Positions 1 through 8,094 of a stretch of DNA of 64,000 nt are shown one piece after another. Under the pieces are notes generated by a model. It saw only the letters and a list, made by a program, of their open reading frames with translations, had not been told where the DNA came from and did no database searches. Each line of letters opens with the position of its first letter. The first letter of the stretch is position 1. Origin of the DNA: Pedomonas sp051304405 (GTDB taxonomy: Bacteria > Pseudomonadota > Alphaproteobacteria > Sphingomonadales > Sphingomonadaceae). The DNA lies in NCBI RefSeq assembly GCF_051304405.1, contig NZ_JBPPGG010000001.1, forward strand, positions 868,001 through 932,000, read 5' to 3'. A program made the position numbers and the translations under genes.

Positions 1-752
1 TAGCGCGGATGCAGGGCCGACAGCTTCACTGAGACGGTGTTGCGCTCCCAGAAGTCCGGCTCGCGGGCGGCGTCCGCGCCCACCGCGCGGATGGCATCCG
101 TGTAGGACTTGAAGTAGCGCTGGGCGTCCGCGGCGGTGCGGGCGGCCTCGCCCAGCATGTCGAACGAGTAGCGGAACAGCTTGTAGCCCGGCTTGGCGGC
201 GCGGGCGAGCGCTTCCTCGATGGTGCGCCCCATCACGAACTGCTCGCCCATCACGCGCATGGCGGCAGCAACGCCGGTGCGGATGAAGGGCTCGCCCATG
301 CGGGCGATCAGCTTCTTGAGAACGCTGGCGGTCTCGTCGTTCTTCACCAGCGCCTTGGTCAGCACCAGGCCCAGCGTCGCGCTGTTGACCAGCATGGAGC
401 TGGCCTTGCCCTTGTGGGCCTCCCAGTCGGCCGACGTCAGCTTGTCCCGGATGAGGGCATCGGCCGTCGTGACGTCAGGCACGCGCAGGTAGGCCTCGGC
501 GAGCGTCAGCAGCGCCAGGCCCTCGGCCGTGTTGAGCCGGTACTCGTGCAGGAAGCTGTCGATCATCCCGCCGCGGCCGCGGCCGCGCACGTGACCAATC
601 AGCTGACGGCCCTTTTCCAGCACGGCTGCCCGCTCGCTCGCACTGGGCGAGGCCTGTGACACGAGACCGGCAAGAACGTCGGGCTCGGGCGCGCGATAGA
701 GATCCGGCATGCGGGACCGTATCGCGGCTAGGGATGCAGTTGTGTTTTTCAT
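1..752 (-). CDS. putA: Bifunctional proline dehydrogenase / P5C dehydrogenase PutA (N-terminal part)
   Basis: Proline catabolism: oxidises proline to pyrroline-5-carboxylate (FAD) and, if full length, on to glutamate (NAD). Only the first 250 codons lie in the window; the gene runs off the left edge. The visible part starts MKNTTASLAAIRSRMPDLYR, contains MGRTIEEALARAAKPGYKLF and FDMLGEAARTA, and ends in SVKLSALHPR, a PutA proline-dehydrogenase signature. The start is the ATG at 752-750. It is divergent from an Lrp-family regulator 147 bp away, the classic putA/putR arrangement. Whether the ALDH half is present cannot be seen. Confidence 0.9.
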   Translation of the reverse strand, partial: MKNTTASLAAIRSRMPDLYRAPEPDVLAGLVSQASPSASERAAVLEKGRQLIGHVRGRGRGGMIDSFLHEYRLNTAEGLALLTLAEAYLRVPDVTTADALIRDKLTSADWEAHKGKASSMLVNSATLGLVLTKALVKNDETASVLKKLIARMGEPFIRTGVAAAMRVMGEQFVMGRTIEEALARAAKPGYKLFRYSFDMLGEAARTAADAQRYFKSYTDAIRAVGADAAREPDFWERNTVSVKLSALHPR

Positions 753-899
753 TGTGTCCGCATTCTCGATACGAAATATCATCGGTTATCATCGAAAAAC
801 TGACAAATGTGCTTTTAATTTTTCGGGGTTCAGCCGATCAATCATCGACAGAATGACCCGTTTCTGACAGAAAATTCGGCGAGGGAATGGGAGGAGCGC
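753..899. promoter_or_regulatory. putA-putR divergent control region
   Basis: This 147 bp spacer is AT-richer than its surroundings and separates the putA start from the regulator start. It holds repeated short motifs such as cgatacgaaatatcatcg and atcatcgaaaa, which could be Lrp-type sites. The call rests on arrangement; no exact operator was resolved. Confidence 0.4.
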
Positions 900-1352
900 A
901 TGGACGAGATCGACAGAAGGCTTTTGCGTGATTTGCAGGCCAACGGCCGCATCACGAATCAGGAGCTGGCGCAGCGCAACAGCCTGTCGCCGGCGGCCTG
1001 CCACGAGCGGGTGCGCCGTCTGAAAGAGCAAGGCTACATCAAGGGTTACGCGGCGATTCTGGACCCGCACAAGCTGGACCGGTCCCTGCTGATCTTCGTC
1101 GAGATCCATCTCGACCGCACGACGGCGGACGTGTTCGACGACTTCGCCGCCGCCATCCGCCGCATGCCCGACGTGCTGGAGTGCCACATGGTGGCGGGCG
1201 GTTTCGATTATCTGGTCAAGGCGCGGGTGGCGGACATGGAGGCCTACCGCCGCTTCCTCGGCGACACGCTGGTGCGCCTGCCCGGCGTGCGCGAGACCCG
1301 CACCTATGCGGTGCTGGAGGAAGTGAAAAGCTCCCTCGCGATTCCGCTCTAG
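900..1352 (+). CDS. putR: Lrp/AsnC-family regulator, probable activator of putA
   Basis: 150 residues, the usual size for the family. Residues about 4-50 form the winged helix (IDRRLLRDLQANGRITNQEL then SLSPAACHERVRRL as recognition helix). Residues about 68-140 form the AsnC/RAM ligand-binding fold (ILDPHKLDRSLLIFVEIHL; DVLECHMVAGGFDYLVKARV). A strong ribosome site, gggagga, sits just before the ATG. Divergence from putA suggests a proline-responsive PutR role; the symbol rests on that context. Confidence 0.85.
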   Translation: MDEIDRRLLRDLQANGRITNQELAQRNSLSPAACHERVRRLKEQGYIKGYAAILDPHKLDRSLLIFVEIHLDRTTADVFDDFAAAIRRMPDVLECHMVAGGFDYLVKARVADMEAYRRFLGDTLVRLPGVRETRTYAVLEEVKSSLAIPL

Positions 1353-1385
1353 AGAAGTCGGTTCTTTTGATTCGGTTCCTGTCAT

Positions 1386-1410
1386 GCGGGAGGGCCCCGG
1401 CCCCTCCTGC
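1386..1410. repeat. Partial copy of hairpin-ended interspersed repeat
   Basis: A 25-nt imperfect palindrome, gcgggaggg paired with cccctcctgc (one G-T wobble), 34 bp after the putR stop and before the convergent GGDEF/EAL gene. It resembles the left terminal hairpin of the full repeat at 35070-35241, so it may be a remnant of that family or simply a terminator. Confidence 0.4.
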
Positions 1411-1453
1411 ATGAAGCCAAGTCGGCCCCGGCGCGCAAACGCCCGGGGGACTC

Positions 1454-3502
1454 TCAGTGGGTGGAGGCCTGAGGGGCCTCGATGTCCGGGCCGAGTCGCC
1501 GGCCGAGCAGCTGGCGCGCGGCGCCGGCAGGCACGGGCGGGGAGAAGTAGTAGCCCTGGGCGGTCGCGCAGCCCAGCTTGAGCAGCGTGCGGGCCTCGGC
1601 GGCGGTCTCGATGCCCTCGGCGATGACGGGGAGGCCGAGGCTGCGCCCGAGGCCGATGATCGACTTGACGATGGTGGCGCTCTGTCCGCGCTCCTGCATG
1701 GTGCGGGTGAAGGAGCTGTCGATCTTGATCTTGTCCACCGGCAGGTGCGCCAGGTGCCCGAGGCACGAGTAGCCGGTGCCGAAGTCGTCGAGGGAGACGC
1801 ACACGCCCCGGCTCTTGAGGCGGTGCAGGATGTACTTTGCCGTGCGGATGTCCGACGCCAGCGCGTTCTCGGTCACCTCCACCTCGAAGCGGTGCGGCGG
1901 GAAGCCGGTTTCGGCGAGGAGGTTCAGGAGCTTGTCCGCCAGCTGGGGATCGACCAGCTGCTTCTGCGAGATGTTGACCGCGATGGTGGGATCGCCCGAC
2001 CAGTTGCGCGCCGTCTGGAGGGCGGAGCGGACGATGGCGAAGGTGAGATCGCCGATCAGGCCGCTGTCCTCGGCAAAGGAGATGAAGGTGACCGGCGGAA
2101 TGACGCCGCGCGTCGGATGATGCCAGCGGGCCAACACCTCGAAGCCGCGAATGTTGCCCGTGGCCAGATCGACCACCGGCTGGAAGTAGGGCACGATCTG
2201 GTCGTTGGCGATGGCCTGCTTCAGCTCGTTCTGGAGGAGCGAGCGCTCGCGCAGGTCCGCGTCCATCACCGGCTGGAAGAAGCGCACATCGCCCCGGCTC
2301 TCCGCCTTGGCCCGGGCCAGCGCCACGTCCGCCTTGCGGAGCAGCTCATCCACCAGCGCCGAATCCTCCGGCCACAGCGAGATGCCCGCCGTCGCCCCCA
2401 CGGTGACGGTCAGCCCGTCGAAGCAGAACGGCTGCTGGAGCGCCTCGATGATTCGCCGCGCCACCCGCAGGGGCGCCTCGTGGGTGTTGCGGCAGGTGAT
2501 GGCGATGACGAACTCGTCGTCGCCCAGCCGCGCGGCGATCTCGTCCTTGCGCACGGACGCGGCGATTCGCCGGCCGGCCTCCCGCAGCACCCGGTCGCCG
2601 AGATCGTGGCCGAACTGGTCGTTGAGGGCACGGAAGCCGTCGATGTCCAGGGCGATGACGGCAATACAGTGGTCCGAGCGCTCCGCCCGGACCATCATCT
2701 GCTGCAATTCCTCGATCAGGCGCTGGCGGTTGGGCAGGCCCGTGAGCGGGTCGAAGCTGACCAGATGCTCCAGCCTGGCCTCCGTCAGGGCGAAGGCCGC
2801 CTCCGATTCCACCATATCCCGGTTGAGTCGCCGCCAGATCATGGCAAACGACAGGATGCCCCCGATGGCAAGGCAGGAGAACATGATCCACGAGCGCCGC
2901 TGCGCCTCGGCGACGCGCTGGTCCATGTAGCGGCGCGCACTGTCGCGCAGGGCCGTCAGCGCCTGCGACAGCGACAGGCTGATGTTGCGGTAGGCATCGG
3001 ACGCCACCAGGTCCAGCGCGGCCTGACGGTCGCCGGCGCGCACCAGCGCCAGCACCTTCTGGTCCGCCAGCCGGCGCGCCTCGCAGATGGCGGCAAGCCG
3101 CCCCTGATCCACATCCCGGATCTCCGGGGGCAGCCGGTAGAAGGCGTCCCGCACCATCGGGACCACCTTTTCCTGAATCTCGTCGTGCAGGGCGATCCAC
3201 TGCTGCGCGCCGGTGGCGGCGGCAAGGTGGGTGGTGGTGACCAGCCGCGTATCGAGCTTCCCCACCTCCGCCGCCAGGTCGATGGCCGCGCGGGTGTCGA
3301 TGAGCAGGACCGGGTAGCGGTAGTGAAACAGCGCCCGCTCGGTCAGCAGAAAACCAATGACAAACATCAGTCCGCAAAAGGCGAACAGCACCATGCGGCG
3401 CGCGGTCCGCGTGGCTTTTCGAACGCTCAAGCTACTGATGCTATTCAGGCGATCCCCCCCCATATGCCCTGGCGAACTCCCTGCTTGCGCCAGAGACCAC
3501 AT
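1454..3502 (-). CDS. Membrane-bound GGDEF/EAL cyclic-di-GMP protein (variant GDDEF, EVL)
   Basis: 682 residues. Two membrane segments (about 37-57 and 205-225) enclose a periplasmic sensor region. Then come a GGDEF domain (about 250-405) and an EAL domain (about 425-670). The cyclase motif reads LGDDEFVIAI, one substitution from GGDEF. The phosphodiesterase motif reads GFEVLARWHHP, with EVTEN, DDFGTGYS, KIDSSF and AEGIET all present, so the catalytic metal ligands look intact. Probably a phosphodiesterase with a weak or regulatory GGDEF domain. The first 13 codons may not be translated; an ATG at 3463 is an alternative. Confidence 0.85.
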   Translation of the reverse strand: MWSLAQAGSSPGHMGGDRLNSISSLSVRKATRTARRMVLFAFCGLMFVIGFLLTERALFHYRYPVLLIDTRAAIDLAAEVGKLDTRLVTTTHLAAATGAQQWIALHDEIQEKVVPMVRDAFYRLPPEIRDVDQGRLAAICEARRLADQKVLALVRAGDRQAALDLVASDAYRNISLSLSQALTALRDSARRYMDQRVAEAQRRSWIMFSCLAIGGILSFAMIWRRLNRDMVESEAAFALTEARLEHLVSFDPLTGLPNRQRLIEELQQMMVRAERSDHCIAVIALDIDGFRALNDQFGHDLGDRVLREAGRRIAASVRKDEIAARLGDDEFVIAITCRNTHEAPLRVARRIIEALQQPFCFDGLTVTVGATAGISLWPEDSALVDELLRKADVALARAKAESRGDVRFFQPVMDADLRERSLLQNELKQAIANDQIVPYFQPVVDLATGNIRGFEVLARWHHPTRGVIPPVTFISFAEDSGLIGDLTFAIVRSALQTARNWSGDPTIAVNISQKQLVDPQLADKLLNLLAETGFPPHRFEVEVTENALASDIRTAKYILHRLKSRGVCVSLDDFGTGYSCLGHLAHLPVDKIKIDSSFTRTMQERGQSATIVKSIIGLGRSLGLPVIAEGIETAAEARTLLKLGCATAQGYYFSPPVPAGAARQLLGRRLGPDIEAPQASTH

Positions 3503-3604
3503 CCGAACTCAACGGGCAGGGACTCTCTCTGGGCAAATCAAACGCATTAAATATCAGTATAATTTAAGGAAAACGTTAACGAAATAGAGAAATGACATGC
3601 AGGG

Positions 3605-3631
3605 TGCACCAGATTTCGCCAGTGTGGTGCA
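3605..3631. repeat. Perfect 7-bp inverted repeat in nhaA/GGDEF intergenic region
   Basis: tgcacca and tggtgca are separated by 13 bp between the nhaA 3' end and the GGDEF/EAL gene start. It could be an operator or a weak transcript end for nhaA. There is no T-run of terminator type. Confidence 0.25.
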
Positions 3632-3714
3632 AATGTGTACAATTCCTGATCCAGACTATTCATTCGGACAGGGGGCCCCCGCTCGGTTGGACAGGGGCCG
3701 CTGCCGTCCTCTGG

Positions 3715-4929
3715 TCACTCCGCGGCCGCGCGCGCGTCCGTTTTCCGCGCCTGCGGGGCGAGCGCCAGCACCACAAGGCCGACGAGCGAGGAGATGAGCG
3801 AGCCGGTCAGAATGCCCAGCCGCACCTCGTTCTGGTAAAAGTCCGTCGAGAACGCCAGCCCCCCGATAAACAGGCTCATGGTGAAGCCGACGCCGCACAG
3901 GATCGCCATGCCGTAGAGGCTCATCCACCCCGCGCCGTAGGGCATGCGCACCCACTTCATCTTGATCAGCAGCCAGCAGCTGCCGAAGATGCCGACCTGC
4001 TTGCCGAGGAACAGACCGGCGGCGATGCCGAGGGGAATGGGGTCGAGCAGCATGGCGAGCGACAGGCCCTGGAGGTCAACGCCCGCGTTGGCGAAGGCGA
4101 AGACAGGCAGGATGCCGAACGCCACCCACGGATGCAGGAGATGCTCCAGCCGCTTGAGCGGCGAGCCCGCCGTCTCGGTGCGGGTGCGCAGCGGGATGGT
4201 GAGCGCGGTCAGCACGCCCGCGATGGTGGCGTGCAGGCCGGACTTGAACACGAAGAACCACAGGAAGGCGCCGACCAGCAGGTAGGGCCACAGCCGCAGC
4301 TGGCCCGAGCGGTTGAGCACCAGCAGGATGGCGAGCGACACCGCCGCGCCGGCCAGGTACATCAGGCTCAGCTCTGCCGTATAGAACAGGGCGATGATGA
4401 CGATCGCCCCCATGTCGTCCACCACCGCGATGGCGGTGAGCAGCACCTTGAGCGACAAGGGCGCGCGCCGGCCCACCAGCGAGAACAGGCAGATGGCGAA
4501 GGCGATGTCGGTGGCGGAGGGAATGGCCCAGCCGCGCAGGGTCTCCGGCGTGTGCAGGTTGAACCCGATGTAGACCAGCGCCGGCGCGGCCATGCCGGCG
4601 ATGGCGGCCACCACCGGCAGGGTGATCTGATCGCGGCTGGAGAGCTGGCCTTCCAGGATCTCCCGCTTGATCTCGAGCCCCACCAGCAGGAAGAACACAG
4701 CCATCAGCGCGTCGTTGATCCACAGCTCCAGCGGCTTGGTGAGGCTGTAGGGGCTGAGGCCCACCGTGACGGGGAAGTGCCGGAAGCCCTCGTACATCGG
4801 GGCGAAATCCGAATTCCGCATGAGAATGGCGATGGCTGCCGCCACCAGCAGCAGCAACCCGCCAGCGAACTCGAGACGGAAGAAATTCACCAGCATCTGC
4901 GCCGGACTTCTGTGCGCCGGGTGCGCCAT
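3715..4929 (-). CDS. nhaA: Na+/H+ antiporter NhaA
   Basis: 404 residues, full length for NhaA; inner-membrane exchanger of sodium for protons. Family signatures are clear: FFRLEFAGGLLLLVAAA near the N-terminus, FFLLVGLEIKREI, WAIPSATDIAFAICLF, and TAIAVVDDMGAIVIIALFYT, whose paired Asp are the ion-binding residues. The chosen ATG is preceded by a GTGGAGA ribosome site. It appears to be a single-gene unit. Confidence 0.95.
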   Translation of the reverse strand: MAHPAHRSPAQMLVNFFRLEFAGGLLLLVAAAIAILMRNSDFAPMYEGFRHFPVTVGLSPYSLTKPLELWINDALMAVFFLLVGLEIKREILEGQLSSRDQITLPVVAAIAGMAAPALVYIGFNLHTPETLRGWAIPSATDIAFAICLFSLVGRRAPLSLKVLLTAIAVVDDMGAIVIIALFYTAELSLMYLAGAAVSLAILLVLNRSGQLRLWPYLLVGAFLWFFVFKSGLHATIAGVLTALTIPLRTRTETAGSPLKRLEHLLHPWVAFGILPVFAFANAGVDLQGLSLAMLLDPIPLGIAAGLFLGKQVGIFGSCWLLIKMKWVRMPYGAGWMSLYGMAILCGVGFTMSLFIGGLAFSTDFYQNEVRLGILTGSLISSLVGLVVLALAPQARKTDARAAAE

Positions 4930-5049
4930 TCAACATCTCCACGGAACAAACCGAACGTCCTGAAAGCGGCGGGCAGCATAGAAACCGCTTTCCCGGGCGA
5001 CAACAGAAACCGGTTACCGGCGGGACGGAAAAGGACGAGACGCGGTGCC

Positions 5050-6168
5050 TCAGGGCGCGGGCGGCGGCTGGTCGGGCCCGGCGGCAAGCGGGCCGGGCGC
5101 GACCAGCGGCAGCTCGATTTCGAGCACGGGGCGGGCCCCGCCGGGCGCGCCGACGAAGCGGGCCTGCCCCCCGGACTGGCGGACGAAACTGGCCACGAGG
5201 CTGAGGCCGAACCCGCCGCCAGCAACCGAGGAGGTGCCCGCGCTGTAGGGCTGCTCCAGCAGCCGCCGGGCGTCCTCCAGCGGCAGCGGCACGCCGGACC
5301 GGGTCATGGCGAGCACCACCGTATCGGGCGGCGCGCCTTCGGCGCGGGAGAGGCGCAGGAAGCGGGTGCCCAGCTCCACCCGTCCCCCGTCGGGCAGCAC
5401 GCCCCGGTAATAGGTGAGCACGGTCCGCAGCGCCGCCTGCATCCGCTCCGCGTCGAGCATGACCGGGCAATCGCCGTCCGCCAGATCGTAGTGCAGCTCC
5501 ACCGCGGGCCCGAGGATGGTCTTGAACGCAACGGCGCTGTCCCGCAGCAGGTTGTGGAGGTCCACCACCTCCTCCACCAGGTCGAGCCGACCGGCGAAGG
5601 CGCGCAGCTGCTCGGTGAGATCGGCGCCGCGCTCGGCCGCGCCGTGCATGCGCTCGATGCGGCGGCGCAAGGGCGGCGGCAGGGTCTCATCCATCAGCAG
5701 CACCTCGCTGGCGGTGAGAATGACGGTCAGCACATTGCTGAAATCGTGGGCGAGCCCCGCCGCCAGCCGGGTGGCGGCCGCCTCGCTGCCGGGCTGCAAC
5801 GGCTCGAGCGCGGCCTCCTCCGCCTCGACAGAGGCTGCGAACGCCGCCTCGACCGCAGGCGGCGCCTCCGGCACCGGCAGGGCGGGGCGGTAGCGCAGCA
5901 CCCCGGCCAGCACGAAGCCGCCGGCGATGAGGCCCACCGTCTCGATGGCGATGCGGTCGGGCGAGAGCGCGCCCCGGTGCAGGGCGGTGAGCGCCGCGCC
6001 GATGAGAAAGCCCGCGCCGAGGACCGCAACGCCGGCCAGCATCAGCCGCATCCCTCGGGGCGAGGCGCGCCAGACCGGGCGGCGGATCGCCAGCGCGATG
6101 AGCACGGCCAGCCAGACGGCGCAGGCAAGGCCGCGCAGGAAGACGGGGCTCAGCGTGAACAGGGTCAT
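5050..6168 (-). CDS. Two-TM sensor histidine kinase-like protein, degenerate ATPase domain
   Basis: 372 residues from the ATG at 6168. Two or three hydrophobic segments occupy the first ~100 residues (LACAVWLAVLIALAI; LAGVAVLGAGFLIGAAL; GLIAGGFVLAGVL). A linker leads to LAAGLAHDFSNVLTVILTA, a phosphoacceptor H-box of the CckA-like type. The C-terminal catalytic domain keeps a glycine box (VAGGGFGLSLVASFVRQSGG), but no convincing N-box asparagine is visible, so kinase activity is uncertain. No response regulator is adjacent. The frame stays open upstream of 6168, but that extension looks like antisense of the aminopeptidase gene. Confidence 0.75.
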   Translation of the reverse strand: MTLFTLSPVFLRGLACAVWLAVLIALAIRRPVWRASPRGMRLMLAGVAVLGAGFLIGAALTALHRGALSPDRIAIETVGLIAGGFVLAGVLRYRPALPVPEAPPAVEAAFAASVEAEEAALEPLQPGSEAAATRLAAGLAHDFSNVLTVILTASEVLLMDETLPPPLRRRIERMHGAAERGADLTEQLRAFAGRLDLVEEVVDLHNLLRDSAVAFKTILGPAVELHYDLADGDCPVMLDAERMQAALRTVLTYYRGVLPDGGRVELGTRFLRLSRAEGAPPDTVVLAMTRSGVPLPLEDARRLLEQPYSAGTSSVAGGGFGLSLVASFVRQSGGQARFVGAPGGARPVLEIELPLVAPGPLAAGPDQPPPAP

Positions 6169-6326
6169 GCCCGGGCGCTTTCCTGACGGAACAATCAATC
6201 GCTTCCTTCCCCTCAACGCTTGTCCCGGCCAGTTGCCGCACGCGGGCGGCCCGGATGCGGCACAAAATGGCGGGAAAGGCGCAGGGCGCGGCCGCGCGGC
6301 CACAGACTCGCTTGCCCCGGACCATG

Positions 6327-6365
6327 AAAAAAACCCCGGCTCGGGCGGGCCGAACCGGGGTTTTT
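6327..6365. terminator. Bidirectional rho-independent terminator
   Basis: An A-run, then ccccggctcgg / gcggg loop / ccgaaccgggg (11-bp stem, one mismatch), then ttttt. It lies 34 bp after the aminopeptidase stop and upstream of the kinase start, so it should mainly end the minus-strand aminopeptidase transcript. Confidence 0.85.
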
Positions 6366-6398
6366 CGCGTCTTGCCGGCGAGGGCCGGCGAGCGCCCG

Positions 6399-7940
6399 TC
6401 AGCGGGCCTCGTAGTGGTCCCGCACCAGCTGGTCGAGCAGGCGCACGCCGAAGGCAGTGGCGCCGGCCGGCTTGGTGGGCTGGGCGATGTCCAGCCAGGC
6501 GACGCTGGCGATGTCCAGATGCACCCAGGGCGTCTCCTCGGCGACGAAGGTGCCGATCACCTGCGCGCCAATGCCCGCGCCCGGATAGGCGCGGCCGTCC
6601 GCGCCGCCCTTGAGGTCGGCGATGGTGGAGGCGATGCCCTTGGCGTAGTCCGGGTGCAGCGGCAGACGCCACACGTCCTCGCCCGCCTTCTTGCCCGCGC
6701 TCGAGACTTGCTCGGCCAGCGCGTCGTGACGGGTGAACAGACCCGCATAGTCGTCGCCCAGCGCGCTCCGCACCGCGCCGGTCAGCGTGGCCAGATCCAC
6801 CAGCAGGCGCGGCCGGAAGCGGGCCTGCGCGTAGGTGACGGCATCCGCCAGCACCAGGCGGCCCTCCGCGTCCGTGCTGATGACCTCGATGGTCTTGCCG
6901 GACATGGTCTTGAGCACGTCGCCCGGGCGAATGGCGTTGCCGTCCGGCATGTTCTCCGCCAGCGCGGCGATGGCGACGGCGTTCACCTTCGCCTCGCGCT
7001 TGGCCAGCGCCAGCACGGCGCCGGTGGCGGAGGCCGCGCCGGTCATGTCGTACTTCATCTGGCCCATGCCCGCGCCCGGCTTCAGCGAAATGCCGCCGGA
7101 ATCAAAGGTGATGCCCTTGCCCGCGAACACCACCGGCGCGTCGTCCGCGCCCGCGCCCTGATAGCGCACCACCAGAAGGCGCGGCGGGCGCTTGCTGCCC
7201 TGGCCGACGCCCAGCAGCGCCCCCATGCCCAGCTTCTCCATCGCCGGCACGTCCAGCGCCTCGATGGTGACGCCCTTCACGCCCTTGAACGCGGCGCGGG
7301 TGCGCTCCACGAACTCCTCGGGCCACAGGGCGTTGGCCGGTTCGTTGACCAGCGTGCGGGCGAAAGCCACGCCCTCTGCCACCGGCTGCCACGACTGGCG
7401 ATAGCGCTGCGCGGCCGCATCCGGCGCGGCGGTGTGCACCACCAGCGTGCGGGCCGCCGCGGGTTCCTTCGTGCGGTACTTGTCGAAGCTGTAGCTGCCC
7501 AGCAGCGCGCCGTTGGCCACATGGGACGGTGCATCGGCCTCCGCGCTCTCGGGCACCACCACGTGCACCCGCTCGCCGGTCGCCCGGGTCGCGGCCCGCG
7601 CGCCGTAGTCCTCCAGCGCCACGCGGGTCAGCGCGTCGCGGCCAACGCCCACCAGCAGCAGCGCCCGATAGCCGGCGACGCCATAAAGCGGCAGAACCTC
7701 GCCCGCCTTGCCCTTGAAACCGGCCGCCTGCATGGCCTGCTCAACCGCCCCTTGCGCCTCGGCGTTGATGGCGGCGACGGGGCCGGTGAGGCCGCCCTCG
7801 GCCACCGGCAGGGCAACCGTCTCATCGCGCGGCAGATCGGGACCGGCGAACTCCACAGCAAGCGGCGCGGCCGAAACCGGCGCGGCGCTCAAGGCAAAGG
7901 CAGCCGCAACCGACAGGGCCGCCATGCGGAACATGGACAT
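6399..7940 (-). CDS. Exported M17 leucyl aminopeptidase
   Basis: 513 residues. Metallo-exopeptidase removing N-terminal residues. Metal and active-site motifs are present: VFAGKGITFDSGGISLKPG, MKYDMTGAAS, NAIRPGDVL and ISTDAEGRLVLADA. The N-terminus (MSMFRMAALSVAAAFALSA, then APVSAAP) is a Sec signal peptide, unusual for M17 enzymes, which are mostly cytosolic. The start at 7940 is preferred because ggggag lies 9 nt upstream; the ATG at 7949 directly abuts it. The N-terminal macro-like domain is present and the protein is full length. Confidence 0.9.
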   Translation of the reverse strand: MSMFRMAALSVAAAFALSAAPVSAAPLAVEFAGPDLPRDETVALPVAEGGLTGPVAAINAEAQGAVEQAMQAAGFKGKAGEVLPLYGVAGYRALLLVGVGRDALTRVALEDYGARAATRATGERVHVVVPESAEADAPSHVANGALLGSYSFDKYRTKEPAAARTLVVHTAAPDAAAQRYRQSWQPVAEGVAFARTLVNEPANALWPEEFVERTRAAFKGVKGVTIEALDVPAMEKLGMGALLGVGQGSKRPPRLLVVRYQGAGADDAPVVFAGKGITFDSGGISLKPGAGMGQMKYDMTGAASATGAVLALAKREAKVNAVAIAALAENMPDGNAIRPGDVLKTMSGKTIEVISTDAEGRLVLADAVTYAQARFRPRLLVDLATLTGAVRSALGDDYAGLFTRHDALAEQVSSAGKKAGEDVWRLPLHPDYAKGIASTIADLKGGADGRAYPGAGIGAQVIGTFVAEETPWVHLDIASVAWLDIAQPTKPAGATAFGVRLLDQLVRDHYEAR

Positions 7941-8094
7941 TTGAGGCATCTCCCCCCTGGCCGGGATGAACACACACCACAACACCGCACCGTCGCCCGG
8001 CCCGCCTACGGAGCGCAAGATTGTTGCCGAAACAGACCGGACATGAGGGAAACTGTCAAGCTGGGGAGATTAGCGACAGGGTGTTTTGCGACGT

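Noticed and set aside
475..792. 105-codon minus-strand ORF at the left edge
   Set aside because: It is a shadow in a different frame from putA, whose frame gives clear proline dehydrogenase sequence.
3592..6186. 864-codon plus-strand ORF, and similar very long ORFs opposite real genes throughout
   Set aside because: They are antisense to clear genes (nhaA and the kinase here). Composition is Arg/Gly/His/Ala-rich without family motifs, the usual artefact of high GC.
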